64,000 nucleotides of DNA from Prauserella endophytica (GCF_005146945.1 NZ_SWMS01000019.1:61667-125666), one strand, 5' to 3'; positions 26,223 through 35,611 are shown, counted from the stretch's first letter. Program-made: numbers and translations. The notes: generated from the sequence alone by a model not told the origin.

Positions 26223-27119
26223 TCACCCCGCGACGCGTGCGTGCTCGGTCAGGTCGCTCACCCAGAACTTCTGCAGCATGTGCCAGTCGGTGGGATGCGC
26301 CGCGATGTCCCCGGCGAAGACCTCCGCGAGCGCCTGGGTGGCGGGATGGATCTCGTCGCGGGCGTTCACGCGGATCCGGGGGTGGATGCGCACCGACCAG
26401 CCCCCGTCGGTGAACCAGATACCCACCGGCAGCAGCGCCGCACCCGTGCTCGCCGCCAGGCGCGCGGGCCCGGCGGGGAACCGGGCCTCCTCCCCGAAGA
26501 ACGTCACGGGCAGGCCCGAGTTGCTCAGGTCGCGGTCCCCGACGAGACACACCACCTTGTTGTCCCGCAGCCCGCGCAGCAGCGCCCGGAACGACACGCT
26601 GCCGTCGGAGGGCACGACCTCGAACCCGAGCGACTCGCGGAAGGCGACGAACCGGTCGTAGAGCGACTCGGGTTCGAGCCGTTCCACCACGGTGATGAAC
26701 GAGCCGAAGTGGTTCACCAGCCACAACCCGGCCACGTCCCAGTTGCCGCAGTGCGGCAGCGCGAGCACGGCGCCGTTGCCCTCCGCGAGCGCCGCGTCGA
26801 GGTACTCGGTGCCCGAGATGTCCAGGTGTTCGAGCACGGTCTTCGGAGCCAGCGAGGGCAGCCGGAACGCCTCGTGCCAGTACCGGGCGTAGGACCGCAT
26901 CGCGCGTCGCGTGAGGTCGTCGAGCTCGTCCTGGTCGGCCTGCGGCACCACGCGGGCGAGGTTGCTGCGCAGCTGCCGTACACCCTTGCCGCCCCGGCGG
27001 GCGGCGAGGTCGGCGGCGAAGGAGAACACCGAAGCCGTCCGCTTGGCCGGAAGCTTCGGCACGAACCGCCAGCCCGCGGCGTAGCCGAGGTCGGCGAGCC
27101 TGCCCGCGAGGCCGCTCAC
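26223..27119 (-). CDS. PIM acyltransferase (LPLAT family, PatA-like)
   Basis: 298 residues of the lysophospholipid acyltransferase family, equivalent by position to M. tuberculosis Rv2611c (PatA), which acylates the 6-position of the first mannose of PIM. The HX4D motif is in LPHCGNWD; VGDRDLSNSG and FPAGPARLAAST complete the acyl-acceptor site. The GTG overlaps the pgsA stop (GTGA) and pimA follows after four bases. Confidence 0.93.
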   Translation of the reverse strand: MSGLAGRLADLGYAAGWRFVPKLPAKRTASVFSFAADLAARRGGKGVRQLRSNLARVVPQADQDELDDLTRRAMRSYARYWHEAFRLPSLAPKTVLEHLDISGTEYLDAALAEGNGAVLALPHCGNWDVAGLWLVNHFGSFITVVERLEPESLYDRFVAFRESLGFEVVPSDGSVSFRALLRGLRDNKVVCLVGDRDLSNSGLPVTFFGEEARFPAGPARLAASTGAALLPVGIWFTDGGWSVRIHPRIRVNARDEIHPATQALAEVFAGDIAAHPTDWHMLQKFWVSDLTEHARVAG

Positions 27120-27724
27120 GAGCGGGCCTCCCTCGCGCTCTTCGACACCGCCGCGATCCGCTGCAGGAGCGTGACGAGCGAGAGCGCGGCGAGCAGCCAC
27201 TGCGAGACCTCGACCGAGTACGGCAGGCCGAGGCCTTGGAGGCCGGTGCCCACGAGCGCGATGATCAGCCGTTCCGCACGCTCCACCAGCCCGCCGTCGG
27301 CCTTGAGGCCCGTCGCCTCCGCGCGCGCCTTGACGTAGGAGATCACCTGCGCGAGCACGAGGCAGATCAGCGCGGCGGCCGCGACGCGCAGGTTGCCCTG
27401 GACGACGAAGGCCCACCACGCGATGGCGGCGAACAGCGCGCCGTCGACGAGCCGGTCGCACGTGGCGTCGAGCACCGCGCCGAACGGGGTGCTGCCCTTG
27501 GCCCTGGCCATGGCGCCGTCGAGCAGGTCGAGCATCACGAAGCCCCAGACCGTGAACGTGCCGGCCAGTAGCATCCCCTGCGGGAAGAAGACGAGGGCGC
27601 AGACGAAGGCGCCCGCCGTGCCGATCAGCGTCATGGCGTTCGGGGTGAGGCCGGCCCTGACCAGCGCAGCACCGATCGGATCGGTGACGCGGGAAACGGA
27701 AGCGCGAGCGAAGATGTTGAGCAT
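27116..27724 (-). CDS. pgsA: Phosphatidylinositol phosphate synthase (CDP-alcohol phosphatidyltransferase)
   Basis: A 202-residue integral membrane enzyme that joins CDP-diacylglycerol and inositol phosphate. The CDP-alcohol motif DG-x2-AR-x8-G-x3-D-x3-D is present in DLLDGAMARAKGSTPFGAVLDATCDRLVD (read as separate motif residues). About six helices. The ATG at 27724 (MLNIFARASV) is preferred to the upstream in-frame start. First gene of the PIM operon here, as HIT and thrS are separated from it by the MarR/YceI pair. Confidence 0.93.
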   Translation of the reverse strand: MLNIFARASVSRVTDPIGAALVRAGLTPNAMTLIGTAGAFVCALVFFPQGMLLAGTFTVWGFVMLDLLDGAMARAKGSTPFGAVLDATCDRLVDGALFAAIAWWAFVVQGNLRVAAAALICLVLAQVISYVKARAEATGLKADGGLVERAERLIIALVGTGLQGLGLPYSVEVSQWLLAALSLVTLLQRIAAVSKSAREARS

Positions 27725-27841
27725 CGGTCCTACGGGTGCAGGTTGCGCGTGGTCTGGTTGCCGAGGCAAACCCTATCGAGCCGCACCGAACCGACCTGCA
27801 CGGATGCCCTGATGTCGGGTGTGATCCTCGCGCCGGTCGCC

Positions 27842-28357
27842 TCAGGTTCCGGCGGTGTCGCGCTCGAGGCGCTCCAGCTCCTCGGCCGCCGCGGCCGCGC
27901 AGCGGGGCGTTAGCTGGTCGATGATCGTGGCGCTGATCTCCCCGAGCTGCCGGATCTGCTCGGGCGTGAGCGGGTCGAACAGGCTGCTCCGGACGGCCTC
28001 GACGTGGCCGGGCGCCGCGGCCTCGAGCGCCTCCAGCCCGGCCTGTGTGAGGTGGGCGAAGGCACCCCGTTTGTCGGTCTCGCACGCTTCCCTGCGGACC
28101 CAGCCGTTGGCCTCCATGCGCGCGATCGCGTGGGAGAGCCTGCTGCGGGAGGACCGGGTGGCGATGGCGAGGTCGCTCATGCGCATCACCTGGCCGGGCG
28201 CCTCGGACAGCACGACCAGCAACTCGTAGTACGTGTGCGGCATGCCTGCGTCCTGCTGCAGCTGGGTCTCCAGATGTGCTCTGAGCATGCCGACGGCGGC
28301 CGAGAAGTCGCGCCAGGTGCGCTGCTCCTCGTCGGTGAGCCATCGCGGTTCGGACAT
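27842..28357 (-). CDS. MarR-family regulator divergent from yceI
   Basis: 171 residues with the MarR winged helix (MRMSDLAIATRSSRSRLSHAIARMEANGWVRRE in separate helices) and an Ala/Glu-rich dimerisation end. It shares a 112-base promoter region with the divergent YceI-like gene; that region holds two TTGAG/CTCAA palindromes. It probably represses both genes in response to a small phenolic, oxidant or similar ligand (inference from the family). Confidence 0.9.
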   Translation of the reverse strand: MSEPRWLTDEEQRTWRDFSAAVGMLRAHLETQLQQDAGMPHTYYELLVVLSEAPGQVMRMSDLAIATRSSRSRLSHAIARMEANGWVRREACETDKRGAFAHLTQAGLEALEAAAPGHVEAVRSSLFDPLTPEQIRQLGEISATIIDQLTPRCAAAAAEELERLERDTAGT

Positions 28358-28374
28358 GAGCCCATACTACCCCT

Positions 28375-28422
28375 AGTTGAGCACTCAACTAAACTCCGCT
28401 ACATTGTTGCTTGAGGGCTCAA
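28375..28422 (+). promoter_or_regulatory. yceI promoter with two MarR operators
   Basis: AGTTGAG-CA-CTCAACT (28375-28390) and TTGAG-GG-CTCAA (28411-28422) share the palindrome TTGAGnnCTCAA. A -35-like TTGAGC (28377-28382) and -10-like TACATT (28400-28405) lie 17 bases apart, so the first palindrome covers the -35 and the second lies just past the -10. This is a classic repression layout. Confidence 0.75.
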
Positions 28423-28469
28423 CCAACGAGCTCCCCACGAACAAGGACCCCATTTCGAGAAGGAGCACC

Positions 28470-29018
28470 ATGAGCGCCCCCACGACCGAGATCCCCGGCT
28501 ACATCGTCGGAACCTGGACCATCGACGCCGTCCACTCCGACGTCACCTTCACCGTTCGCCACCTCGGCGTCTCGAAGGTGCGCGGCCGGTTCGGCGAGTT
28601 CGGCGGCGAGATCGTCACCGCCGAGAACATCGCCGACTCGTCGGTGACGGCCACCATCCAGGCTCACAGCGTGGACACCAACAACGAGCAGCGCGACGCC
28701 CACGTCAAGGGTGGCGACTTCCTCGACATCGAGCAGTTCCCGACGCTGACCTTCCACACCAAGGGCATCCGCGCCGACGGCGAGGACTTCCTCATCGACG
28801 GCGAGCTGACCCTGCACGGCGTCACCAAGCCGGTCACCCTGAACGCCGAGCTCGGCGGCTTCGGCGACGGCATGACCGAGGGCAGCAAGGTGCTGGGCGT
28901 CTCCGCCACCACCGAGATCAGCCGCGCCGACTTCGGCGTCGGCGCCACCATCCCGACCGCCGTCGTCAGCGACAAGATCAAGATCGAGCTGAACATCGAG
29001 GCCGGACTGCAGGCCTGA
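28470..29018 (+). CDS. YceI-family lipid-binding protein
   Basis: A 182-residue lipocalin-like beta-barrel that binds isoprenoid or polyprenyl lipids in known members. Visible family stretches: WTIDAVHSDVTFTVRHLGVSKVRG, FPTLTFHT and LTLHGVTKPVTL. No signal peptide, so cytoplasmic, unlike E. coli YceI. AAGGAG precedes the ATG by six bases. Induction probably follows release of the divergent MarR regulator. Confidence 0.93.
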   Translation: MSAPTTEIPGYIVGTWTIDAVHSDVTFTVRHLGVSKVRGRFGEFGGEIVTAENIADSSVTATIQAHSVDTNNEQRDAHVKGGDFLDIEQFPTLTFHTKGIRADGEDFLIDGELTLHGVTKPVTLNAELGGFGDGMTEGSKVLGVSATTEISRADFGVGATIPTAVVSDKIKIELNIEAGLQA

Positions 29019-29024
29019 GCCCGG

Positions 29025-29576
29025 CTACCAGGCGCTCGCCAGCAGCTCGCGGGTCTCGCCCAAGAGCTGCGGCAGCACCTTGGTGTGACCGACCACCGGC
29101 ATGAAGTTGGCGTCGCCGCCCCACCTCGGCACCACGTGCTGATGCAGGTGGGCGGCGATGCCGGCGCCCGCGATCACGCCCTGGTTCATGCCGATGTTGA
29201 AGCCGTGCGCGCCGGACACCGACCGCACCACCGACATGGCGTGCTGGGTGAACTCGGCGACCTCCACGGTCTCCTCCACCGTCAGCTCGGTGTAGTCGGC
29301 GACGTGCCGGTACGGCACGACCATCAGGTGGCCCGGGTTGTACGGGTACAGGTTGAGCACCGCGTAGACGCTCTTGCCCCGCGCCAGGATCAGCGCCGCC
29401 TCGTCGTCCATGTCCACGAGGCGGCAGAACGGGCAGCCCTGCGGCTCGTCACCCTCCGGCTTGTTCTCGCCCTTGATGTAGGCGAGCCGGTGCGGGGTCC
29501 ACAGCCGCTGCAGCTGGTCCTCGACCCCCACCCCGTCCTGTGCGACGACCTCGGGCGCGCCGTCCTCACTTCCCAA
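29025..29576 (-). CDS. HIT-family Ap4A phosphorylase-like protein
   Basis: 183 residues; the triad motif [10 protein letters not shown] matches H-phi-H-phi-H-phi-phi, and a CPFC pair may bind zinc. The M. tuberculosis equivalent next to thrS (Rv2613c) is a diadenosine tetraphosphate phosphorylase, consistent with disposing of Ap4A made by aminoacyl-tRNA synthetases. The start is TTG at 29576, with GGAGG six bases upstream inside the thrS 3' end; the two genes overlap by 11 bases. Confidence 0.9.
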   Translation of the reverse strand: MGSEDGAPEVVAQDGVGVEDQLQRLWTPHRLAYIKGENKPEGDEPQGCPFCRLVDMDDEAALILARGKSVYAVLNLYPYNPGHLMVVPYRHVADYTELTVEETVEVAEFTQHAMSVVRSVSGAHGFNIGMNQGVIAGAGIAAHLHQHVVPRWGGDANFMPVVGHTKVLPQLLGETRELLASAW

Positions 29577-31596
29577 CGAGAGCCTCCAGCGCTTCGGCGG
29601 TCGGCGAGGCGTTCTCCCTGCGCCCGATCCAGTCCGCGATCGCCTCGACCGCCGTCGCCACCGGCACGCCGTTGACCTGGCTGCCGTCGCGGAACCGGAA
29701 CGACACCGCGCCCGCCTCCACGTCCTTGCCGCCCGCCAGGAGCAGGAACGGCACCTTCTGCGTGGTGTGGTTGCGGATCTTCTTCTGCATCCGGTCGTCG
29801 CCGGTGTCCACCTCGGCGCGGATGCCCTTGGCCCGCAAGGCCTTCTCGACGCCGTAGAGGTGCTCCGCGTGCTCGTCGGCGATCGGGATGCCCACCACCT
29901 GCACCGGTGCGAGCCACGCCGGGAACGCGCCGGCGTAGTGCTCGGTGAGCACGCCGAAGAACCGCTCGATCGAGCCGAACAGCGCGCGGTGGATCACCAC
30001 CGGCATCTGCCGGGAGCCGTCCGCGGCCGTGTACTGGAGCTCGAACCGCTTGGGGTGGTTGAAGTCGAGCTGGATCGTCGACATCTGCCACGTGCGCCCG
30101 ATCGCGTCGCGCGCCTGCACGGAGATCTTCGGGCCGTAGTAGGCGGCGCCGCCCGGGTCGGGGACGAGCTCGAGCCCGGACTCCTCCGCGGCCTCGCGCA
30201 GGGTCTGGGTCGCCTCCTCCCACTCCCGGTCCTCGCCGATGAACTTGCCGCCCTCACCGCGGGTCGACAGCTCGAGGTAGAAGTCGGAGAGGCCGTAGTC
30301 GGCCAGCAGGTCGAGCACGAAGCGCAGCAGCGAGCGCAGCTCGCCCGGCATCTGCTCCTTGGTGCAGTAGATGTGCGAGTCGTCCATCGTGAGCCCGCGC
30401 ACGCGCGTGAGGCCGTGCACCACACCGGACTTCTCGTACCGGTACACCGTCCCGAACTCGAACAGCCGCAGTGGCAGCTCGCGGTAGGACCGTCCGCGCG
30501 AGCGGAAGATCAGGTGGTGCATCGGGCAGTTCATCGCCTTGAGGTAGTAGTCCTCACCCTCGAACGGGATCGGCGGGAACATGGTGTCGGCGTAGTACGG
30601 CAGGTGCCCGGAGGTGTGGAACAGCCCGCTCTTGGTGATGTGCGGCGTGTTCACGAACTCGTAGCCGGACTCCTCGTGCCTCCGCCGCGAGTAGTTCTCC
30701 AGCTCGCGCCGGATGATGCCCCCCTTCGGGTGGAAGACGGGCAGCCCCGAGCCGATCTCCTCGGGGAAGGAGAACAGGTCGAGTTCGGCGCCGAGCTTGC
30801 GGTGGTCGCGCCGCTCGGCCTCGGCGAGCATCTCCAGGTAGGCGTCCTGGGCCTCGGCCGACTCCCATGCGGTGCCGTAGATCCGTTGCAGCTGCGGGTT
30901 CTTCTCGTCCCCGCGCCAGTAGGCGGCGGCGACGCGCGTGAGCTTGAACGCCGGGATGTGCTTGGTGGTCGGCACGTGCGGGCCACGGCAGAGGTCGCTC
31001 CACACGCGCTCCTTCGTGCGCGGGTCGAGATTGTCGTAGATGGTCAGGTCGCCGCCGCCGACCTCCATCACCTCGTCGGTGTCCACTTCGGACTTGAGGT
31101 CGACCAGCTCGAGTTTGAACGGCTCGCCGGCGAGCTCCTCCTTCGCAGCCTCGACCGACTCGACGACGCGGCGCGAGAACTGCTGGGAGCCCTTGATGAT
31201 CTGCTTCATGCGCTTCTCGAGCGCCTGCAGATCCTCCGGGGTGAACGGCTTGTCGACGGCGAAGTCGTAGTAGAAGCCGTCCCTCACCGGCGGGCCGATG
31301 CCGAGCTTGGCCTCAGGGAACTGCTGCTGCACGGCCTGGGCGAGCACGTGGGCGGCGGAGTGCCGGATGACGCTGCGGCCGTCCTCGGTGTTGGCCGCGA
31401 CGGGCTCCACCTCGACGTCGGTGGCCGGGATCCAGGCGAGGTCGCGCAGGGCGCCGTCGGGGTCGCGCACGACCACGACGGCGTCGGCGCCCTTGCCGGG
31501 GAGCCCGGCCTCCCGCACCGCGGTGCCCGCCGTAGTGCCTGCCGGTACCACCACGCGTGCGGCGGGTACGAGCTGGGCCGACGACGACTGGGACAC
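29566..31596 (-). CDS. thrS: Threonyl-tRNA synthetase
   Basis: Class II synthetase, about 676 residues: N-terminal TGS domain, editing domain with [12 protein letters not shown] and the CRGPHVP segment, catalytic core with zinc ligands in MNCPMHH and VIHRA, motif 2 [13 protein letters not shown], motif 3 [13 protein letters not shown], and an anticodon-binding C-terminus. The GTG at 31596 has AGGGAG six bases upstream and is preferred to ATG 31617. The 75-base leader is too short for a T-box. Confidence 0.96.
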   Translation of the reverse strand: MSQSSSAQLVPAARVVVPAGTTAGTAVREAGLPGKGADAVVVVRDPDGALRDLAWIPATDVEVEPVAANTEDGRSVIRHSAAHVLAQAVQQQFPEAKLGIGPPVRDGFYYDFAVDKPFTPEDLQALEKRMKQIIKGSQQFSRRVVESVEAAKEELAGEPFKLELVDLKSEVDTDEVMEVGGGDLTIYDNLDPRTKERVWSDLCRGPHVPTTKHIPAFKLTRVAAAYWRGDEKNPQLQRIYGTAWESAEAQDAYLEMLAEAERRDHRKLGAELDLFSFPEEIGSGLPVFHPKGGIIRRELENYSRRRHEESGYEFVNTPHITKSGLFHTSGHLPYYADTMFPPIPFEGEDYYLKAMNCPMHHLIFRSRGRSYRELPLRLFEFGTVYRYEKSGVVHGLTRVRGLTMDDSHIYCTKEQMPGELRSLLRFVLDLLADYGLSDFYLELSTRGEGGKFIGEDREWEEATQTLREAAEESGLELVPDPGGAAYYGPKISVQARDAIGRTWQMSTIQLDFNHPKRFELQYTAADGSRQMPVVIHRALFGSIERFFGVLTEHYAGAFPAWLAPVQVVGIPIADEHAEHLYGVEKALRAKGIRAEVDTGDDRMQKKIRNHTTQKVPFLLLAGGKDVEAGAVSFRFRDGSQVNGVPVATAVEAIADWIGRRENASPTAEALEALVGK

Positions 31597-31671
31597 GGTG
31601 GACTCCCTAGAACGCATGAACAGGTGTGTTTACCCGTTGATGCTATCCGCCGCGTCTGCGCCCCCTTCAGG

Positions 31672-32283
31672 TCAGGCGGCCGTGACGACCTCGTCGTAGT
31701 CGAGGCGGGGCAGCCGGTCGAACCACGGGTTCTCGCCGGGCCTGCCGACGTTCACCACGACGAGGGACTTCCACGGCTTGTCGGCGAAGAACTCGCGGTC
31801 GACGCCCTGGGCGTCGAAGCCGGTCATCGGGCCTGCGGCGAGCCCGGCCGCGCGCACGCCCAGGATGAAGTAGCCGACCTGCAGCAGCGCGTTGAACTCC
31901 GCGGTCCGCTCGCGCTGGGCGGCGTCGCTGAAGAGGTCCTTCGCGTCGGGCTTCGGCGGGAACACCTTCGGCAGGGTCTCGTGGAACTCGGTGTCGGCGG
32001 CCAGCACCACGGTCGCGGGCGCGCTCTCGGTCTTGGCCCGGTTGCCCTCGGCAAGGTGCGGCAGCAGGCGCTGCTTGCCCTCGTCCGTGCGCACCACCAG
32101 CGCGCGCAGCGGCTGGATGTTCATCGAGGTGGGCGCCCACTTCACGAGGTCGTAGATCGCCTGGAACTGCTCCTCGGTGACCGGTTCGGAGCTGAAGGAG
32201 TTGGCGGTGCGGGCCTCGCGGAACAGCAGGTCCTGCACGTCGGCGGGCAGCTGCAGCGCGTCCTGGACAGACACAGACGTCAT
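31672..32283 (-). CDS. Nitroreductase family protein, RutE/malonic-semialdehyde-reductase type
   Basis: About 203 residues of the FMN-dependent nitroreductase fold. WAPTSMNIQPLRALVV, KVFPPKP, LGVRAAGLAAGPMTGFD and the C-terminal GRPGENPWFDRLPRLDYDEV resemble RutE/YcdJ-type NADPH reductases. ATG 32283 is preferred to 32301. The promoter region contains palindromes partly matching the TTGAGnnCTCAA operator next to yceI. Confidence 0.88.
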   Translation of the reverse strand: MTSVSVQDALQLPADVQDLLFREARTANSFSSEPVTEEQFQAIYDLVKWAPTSMNIQPLRALVVRTDEGKQRLLPHLAEGNRAKTESAPATVVLAADTEFHETLPKVFPPKPDAKDLFSDAAQRERTAEFNALLQVGYFILGVRAAGLAAGPMTGFDAQGVDREFFADKPWKSLVVVNVGRPGENPWFDRLPRLDYDEVVTAA

Positions 32284-32320
32284 CGATCGATCCCTTTCCA
32301 TCGCGGGGTCTTGCCTGCCT

Positions 32321-32346
32321 GCGTCAACCTTGTTGAGCGCTTGACT
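32321..32346. promoter_or_regulatory. Palindromes upstream of the nitroreductase gene
   Basis: TCAAC-CTT-GTTGA is a perfect 5-base inverted repeat, immediately followed by TTGAGCGCTTGA, which matches the yceI operator consensus TTGAGnnCTCAA at all but two of its fixed bases. Co-regulation is a hypothesis. Confidence 0.35.
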
Positions 32347-32394
32347 ATTTCGCGATGGTCTGTGGACTAGATCACGAGCTCCGTCCGCAGCCGG

Positions 32395-33903
32395 TCAGTA
32401 GGCACCACGACCGTAGGTGACGGCGCGCAGCGTCTTCCAGAGGATCACCATGTCGAGTGCGAGCGACCAGTCCTCCACGTAGCGGAGATCGAGCCGCACG
32501 CTCTCCTCCCACGACAGCTCGCTTCGTCCGCTGACCTGCCACAGCCCGGTGAGGCCCGGCTTCACGAGCAGCCTGCGGCGCACCTCGGGCGCGTACTGCA
32601 GGGTCTCCTCCGGCAGCGGCGGCCTCGGCCCCACGAGCGACATCTGACCGCCCAGCACGTTGAACAGCTGGGGCAGCTCGTCGAGCGAGTACCGGCGCAG
32701 CAGGGCGCCCACCCGCGTCACCCGGGGGTCGTTGCGGATCTTGAACAGGGGGCCCGCGCCCTCGTTGTCGCCGAGGAGCTTCTGCCGCACGCGGTCGGCG
32801 TCGGTGACCATCGTGCGGAACTTGAACATCGTGAACGCGTTGCCGTCGCGGCCGACCCGCTGCTGCCGGTAGATCACGGGGCCACGGTCACCGAGCTTGA
32901 TCGCGAGCGCGATGCCGAACATGAGCGGCGCGCCGAACGCGAGGAGCAGTGCCGCCCCGCAGCGGTCCACGATCTCCTTGACCACGCGGCGGCCCCCCGT
33001 GAACGTGGGCGCCGCGACGCGCAGCAGCGGCATCCCGAAGACCCCGGAGACGTTGAGGCGGGGGCCGGCGATCTCCATCAGCACGGGGGCCACGACGAGC
33101 TCGGCCGACGTGCCCTCGAGGTCCCACGCGAGCTGCTGCAGCCGTTTCGGCGTCCAGTACTGGTCGGGGGTGACGGCCACCACACGGTAACCGCCCCGGC
33201 GCACATGCTCGGACAACTCGTCGAGGGTGCCGATCACGGGCACGCCCTGCACCTCGCCGCGGTCGCCGGAGCCTGCCGGGGTGCAGACGGCCTCGACTTT
33301 CCAGCCGACGTGCGACATCGCCCGGGTGCGCTCGATGAGGTCGTTGACCGTGTCGGCGCCGCCCGCCGCCATCACGGGCAGGAGGTACTGACCATGCCTG
33401 CGGAAGCGGTGCAGCAGCCTGCGCAACAGATAGCGCATGGGCAGGATCACCAGCGCGACGGTGGGCACCACGTAGAAGACCCACGGCTTGACCTCGAGCG
33501 CGCCCGCGAGCAGACCGCCGAGTGCCACGAGCACACCCGCGACCACGAGCCCCCTGCCGACCGCGCGGAACTCGTCGGCGCCTTCGCCGAGAACAGCCCG
33601 GTTCCACGCCCGGCACGCGGGCAGCGAGCACAGGATCGCGGCGACGGTACCGAGTGCGTGCGGCTCGTCGAACCGCTCGAAGCCACCGATCAGCAGGGCG
33701 CCGACCACGACCACGAGCATCGTGGCGAGCATGTCGGACAGGATGACCCACGACCGGTAGCGTCGCTCCCACGCCATGACGGGGCTGGGCGTCGCACGAC
33801 CCGACCTGCCGTCGACGACGCGCAGGGAGCGGGAAGCCGGTCGGGAGCCGAGAGGAGGCAGGCCGCGCTCGGGCCCGGCCGACGGCCACACCGACTCTTC
33901 CAT
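32395..33903 (-). CDS. Exopolysaccharide polyprenyl glycosylphosphotransferase
   Basis: About 502 residues: an N-terminal four-to-five-helix membrane domain, a CoA-binding-like middle region, and a C-terminal bacterial sugar transferase domain (VIYRQQRVGRDGNAFTMFKFRTM, DELPQLFNVLGGQMSLVGPRPPLP, KPGLTGLWQVSGRSELSWEE). It transfers a sugar phosphate from a nucleotide sugar to undecaprenyl phosphate to start polysaccharide assembly. The ATG at 33903 has GGGAGG four bases upstream. No other polysaccharide genes are adjacent in the window. Confidence 0.93.
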   Translation of the reverse strand: MEESVWPSAGPERGLPPLGSRPASRSLRVVDGRSGRATPSPVMAWERRYRSWVILSDMLATMLVVVVGALLIGGFERFDEPHALGTVAAILCSLPACRAWNRAVLGEGADEFRAVGRGLVVAGVLVALGGLLAGALEVKPWVFYVVPTVALVILPMRYLLRRLLHRFRRHGQYLLPVMAAGGADTVNDLIERTRAMSHVGWKVEAVCTPAGSGDRGEVQGVPVIGTLDELSEHVRRGGYRVVAVTPDQYWTPKRLQQLAWDLEGTSAELVVAPVLMEIAGPRLNVSGVFGMPLLRVAAPTFTGGRRVVKEIVDRCGAALLLAFGAPLMFGIALAIKLGDRGPVIYRQQRVGRDGNAFTMFKFRTMVTDADRVRQKLLGDNEGAGPLFKIRNDPRVTRVGALLRRYSLDELPQLFNVLGGQMSLVGPRPPLPEETLQYAPEVRRRLLVKPGLTGLWQVSGRSELSWEESVRLDLRYVEDWSLALDMVILWKTLRAVTYGRGAY

Positions 33904-34316
33904 GGAGCCTCCCGCGTCATTCAGTTGTGGGGCCTCACGACACGCGTCCAGCGCCGAAATCGACTCCACAGAGTAACCAGCGTTGACACACACTCAGTAA
34001 CCAAACGGGGAATACCTGCAGTGGTATCGGTCACGCTCGGCATGGTGTTACAAGGAGAGATCCCGGAATAACGTCCGTTTCAGCGACACCCGAGCATGGG
34101 GCATCCTTACGGATTAGTGACAATCAGTGATCATGGGTACGCCCCAACCAACTACCTAACGTAGTCAGTTGATCAATGACAGGACCCCGCTCCCGTCACT
34201 CCTTGTCCTTTGTGGACCAGGTCACAGCAGAGGTCCATGTCACCCTTGGAATGACGGCGGGCGGCCGGCGGTTGAAGAAGAGCGGGGCCGGGAATCCCGA
34301 CCATGCCGCGGACATG
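33904..34316. other. Intergenic leader region upstream of the glycosylphosphotransferase
   Basis: No gene seen. It is less GC-rich than its surroundings, especially 33990-34200, and probably holds the promoter and regulatory region of the leftward glycosyltransferase gene. No convincing coding frame on either strand. Confidence 0.5.
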
Positions 34317-34344
34317 GAAAAGGCCCGACATGGCTGCCGGGCCT
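34317..34344 (-). terminator. Terminator of tRNA-Val(CAC)
   Basis: On the minus strand AGGCCCG pairs with CGGGCCT around a 10-base loop and is followed by a TTTT run. It lies 21 bases downstream of the tRNA 3' end. Rho-independent type. Confidence 0.75.
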
Positions 34345-34364
34345 GACCAGAGGGGAACTTCCGG

Positions 34365-34436
34365 TGGGCGATACTGGGATCGAACCAGTGACCTCTTCGG
34401 TGTGAACGAAGCGCTCTCCCGCTGAGCTAATCGCCC
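34365..34436 (-). tRNA. tRNA-Val, anticodon CAC
   Basis: 72 bases without CCA. Acceptor GGGCGAT/ATCGCCC, anticodon stem CTTCG/CGAAG with loop TTCACAC (anticodon CAC), and T arm ACTGG-TTCGATC-CCAGT all fold. CCA is not encoded. Confidence 0.95.
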
Positions 34437-34831
34437 CCTCGCGGTGTGAAAGGAACTCTACCGGACGCCGTTCGGCACCCGGCAAACGGGTGGTCCCTAA
34501 CCCCGCACCGTCCGCACAAGGGTCGGCACGCAGCGTAGAAGTGCCAGCTAGCGGGCATACCGCCAGAGGGGTGACGGTGCGAACGGGACGGAGGTCACCC
34601 ACAACATTCGCGACACGGTTCTATCGTCCGCGAGGCAAACCGAGCAGTATGTACGCGTGAGCGATCACGGGGCCACGCACGGAGGCCGATGAGCCGAGAG
34701 TGATGACGAGACGGAGCCGATTGGGACACGGAAGTGTGATATCGGCCGAAACGGCGAGCGAGCCGGGGCGCGGCTGCGTCTCACCATCAGACTCGGCCAA
34801 CCGGCCGGGAAGGGAGCAGAAGGGTAAGACC
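34437..34831. other. Intergenic region between tRNA-Val and the SsgB-like gene
   Basis: No gene seen. It holds the tRNA promoter (leftward) and the regulatory region of the rightward ssg gene. Frames here read through the tRNA and are spurious. Confidence 0.5.
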
Positions 34832-35257
34832 ATGCGAAACGATCACGTGACGCTCCGGTCCACAGCGGTCTTCGACCTGCTGGCACCGCGAACGCCTCCC
34901 GTTCCGGTGAAGGTGGAGCTGCGCTACGACACGCGGGACCCGTACGCCGTCGTCGCGGCCTTCCGCACCGGCCGGGCCGGCTGGGTCGAGTGGGTCTACG
35001 CACGCGACCTCCTCGCCGACGGCCTGCTGGCCGACGCGGGCGACGGCGATGTGCGCATCCGCCCGTCGGTCGAGGACCCGGAGTCCGTTCTCATCGAGCT
35101 GAACTCGCCGTCGGGGCACGCCATGTTCGAGGCGTCGGCCCAGGAGCTCGCCGACTTCCTCGACCGCACCTACGACGTCGTGCTGCCCGGCAATGAGCAC
35201 CTGTGGGTCGACGTCGACGACGCACTGACCCACCTCATTCCGAACGATCTGAGCTGA
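34832..35257 (+). CDS. SsgA-like sporulation/cell division protein (SsgB type)
   Basis: A 141-residue member of the SsgA-like protein family, found only in morphologically complex actinomycetes. SsgB recruits FtsZ to sporulation septa in Streptomyces. Family stretches: VPVKVELRYDTRDPYAVVAAF, WVEWVYARDLLADGL and a C-terminal FLDRTYDVVLPG. AAGGG precedes the ATG at a suitable distance. Its presence argues for a hyphal, sporulating host. Confidence 0.9.
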   Translation: MRNDHVTLRSTAVFDLLAPRTPPVPVKVELRYDTRDPYAVVAAFRTGRAGWVEWVYARDLLADGLLADAGDGDVRIRPSVEDPESVLIELNSPSGHAMFEASAQELADFLDRTYDVVLPGNEHLWVDVDDALTHLIPNDLS

Positions 35258-35369
35258 TGAGGGCCTCGCGAAACGTTATGGACACCCCCAGTGCACACGG
35301 CGTTTCGGCGGTCCGATACAGTTCTCCACACACCACGACGACGGGGTGCGAGCCCCGGAGTCACGGAAT

Positions 35370-35442
35370 GCGGACGTAGCGCAGCTGGTAGCGCATCACC
35401 TTGCCAAGGTGAGGGTCGCGGGTTCGAGTCCCGTCGTCCGCT
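35370..35442 (+). tRNA. tRNA-Gly, anticodon GCC
   Basis: 73 bases. Acceptor GCGGACG/CGTCCGC, anticodon stem TCACC/GGTGA with loop TTGCCAA, T arm GCGGG-TTCGAGT-CCCGT (closing pair G-T). First of a three-tRNA cluster. Confidence 0.96.
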
Positions 35443-35467
35443 CGGAAGTGCCCACTCGGGCCCGTAC

Positions 35468-35538
35468 GGTGGAGTGGCCGAGAGGCGAGGCAACGGCCTG
35501 CAAAGCCGTGTACACGGGTTCGAATCCCGTCTCCACCT
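35468..35538 (+). tRNA. tRNA-Cys, anticodon GCA
   Basis: 71 bases. Acceptor GGTGGAG/CTCCACC, anticodon stem ACGGC/GCCGT with loop CTGCAAA, T arm CGGG-TTCGAAT-CCCG. Second of the cluster. Confidence 0.96.
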
Positions 35539-35539
35539 C

Positions 35540-35611
35540 GCGCGATTAGCTCAGCGGGAGAGCGCTACCTTGACACGGTAGAGGTCACTGGTTCGATCCC
35601 AGTATCGCGCA
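35540..35611 (+). tRNA. tRNA-Val, anticodon GAC
   Basis: 72 bases. Acceptor GCGCGAT/ATCGCGC, anticodon stem CTACC/GGTAG with loop TTGACAC, T arm ACTGG-TTCGATC-CCAGT. One base after tRNA-Cys. Its 3' end begins the long direct repeat that recurs at 46.69 kb. Confidence 0.96.

Noticed and set aside
31597..31671. T-box or other leader RNA for thrS
   Set aside because: The space before thrS is too short and shows no T-box sequence.
29767..32370. 867-residue open frame antisense to thrS and the nitroreductase
   Set aside because: High GC keeps the opposite strand open; composition is His/Arg/Val-rich without domains, while the sense genes are certain.
34240..34602. Frames through the tRNAs giving peptides such as GIEPVTSSV and ILGSNQ
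   Set aside because: These are well-known artefacts of translating tRNA genes; the tRNA folds explain the sequence.
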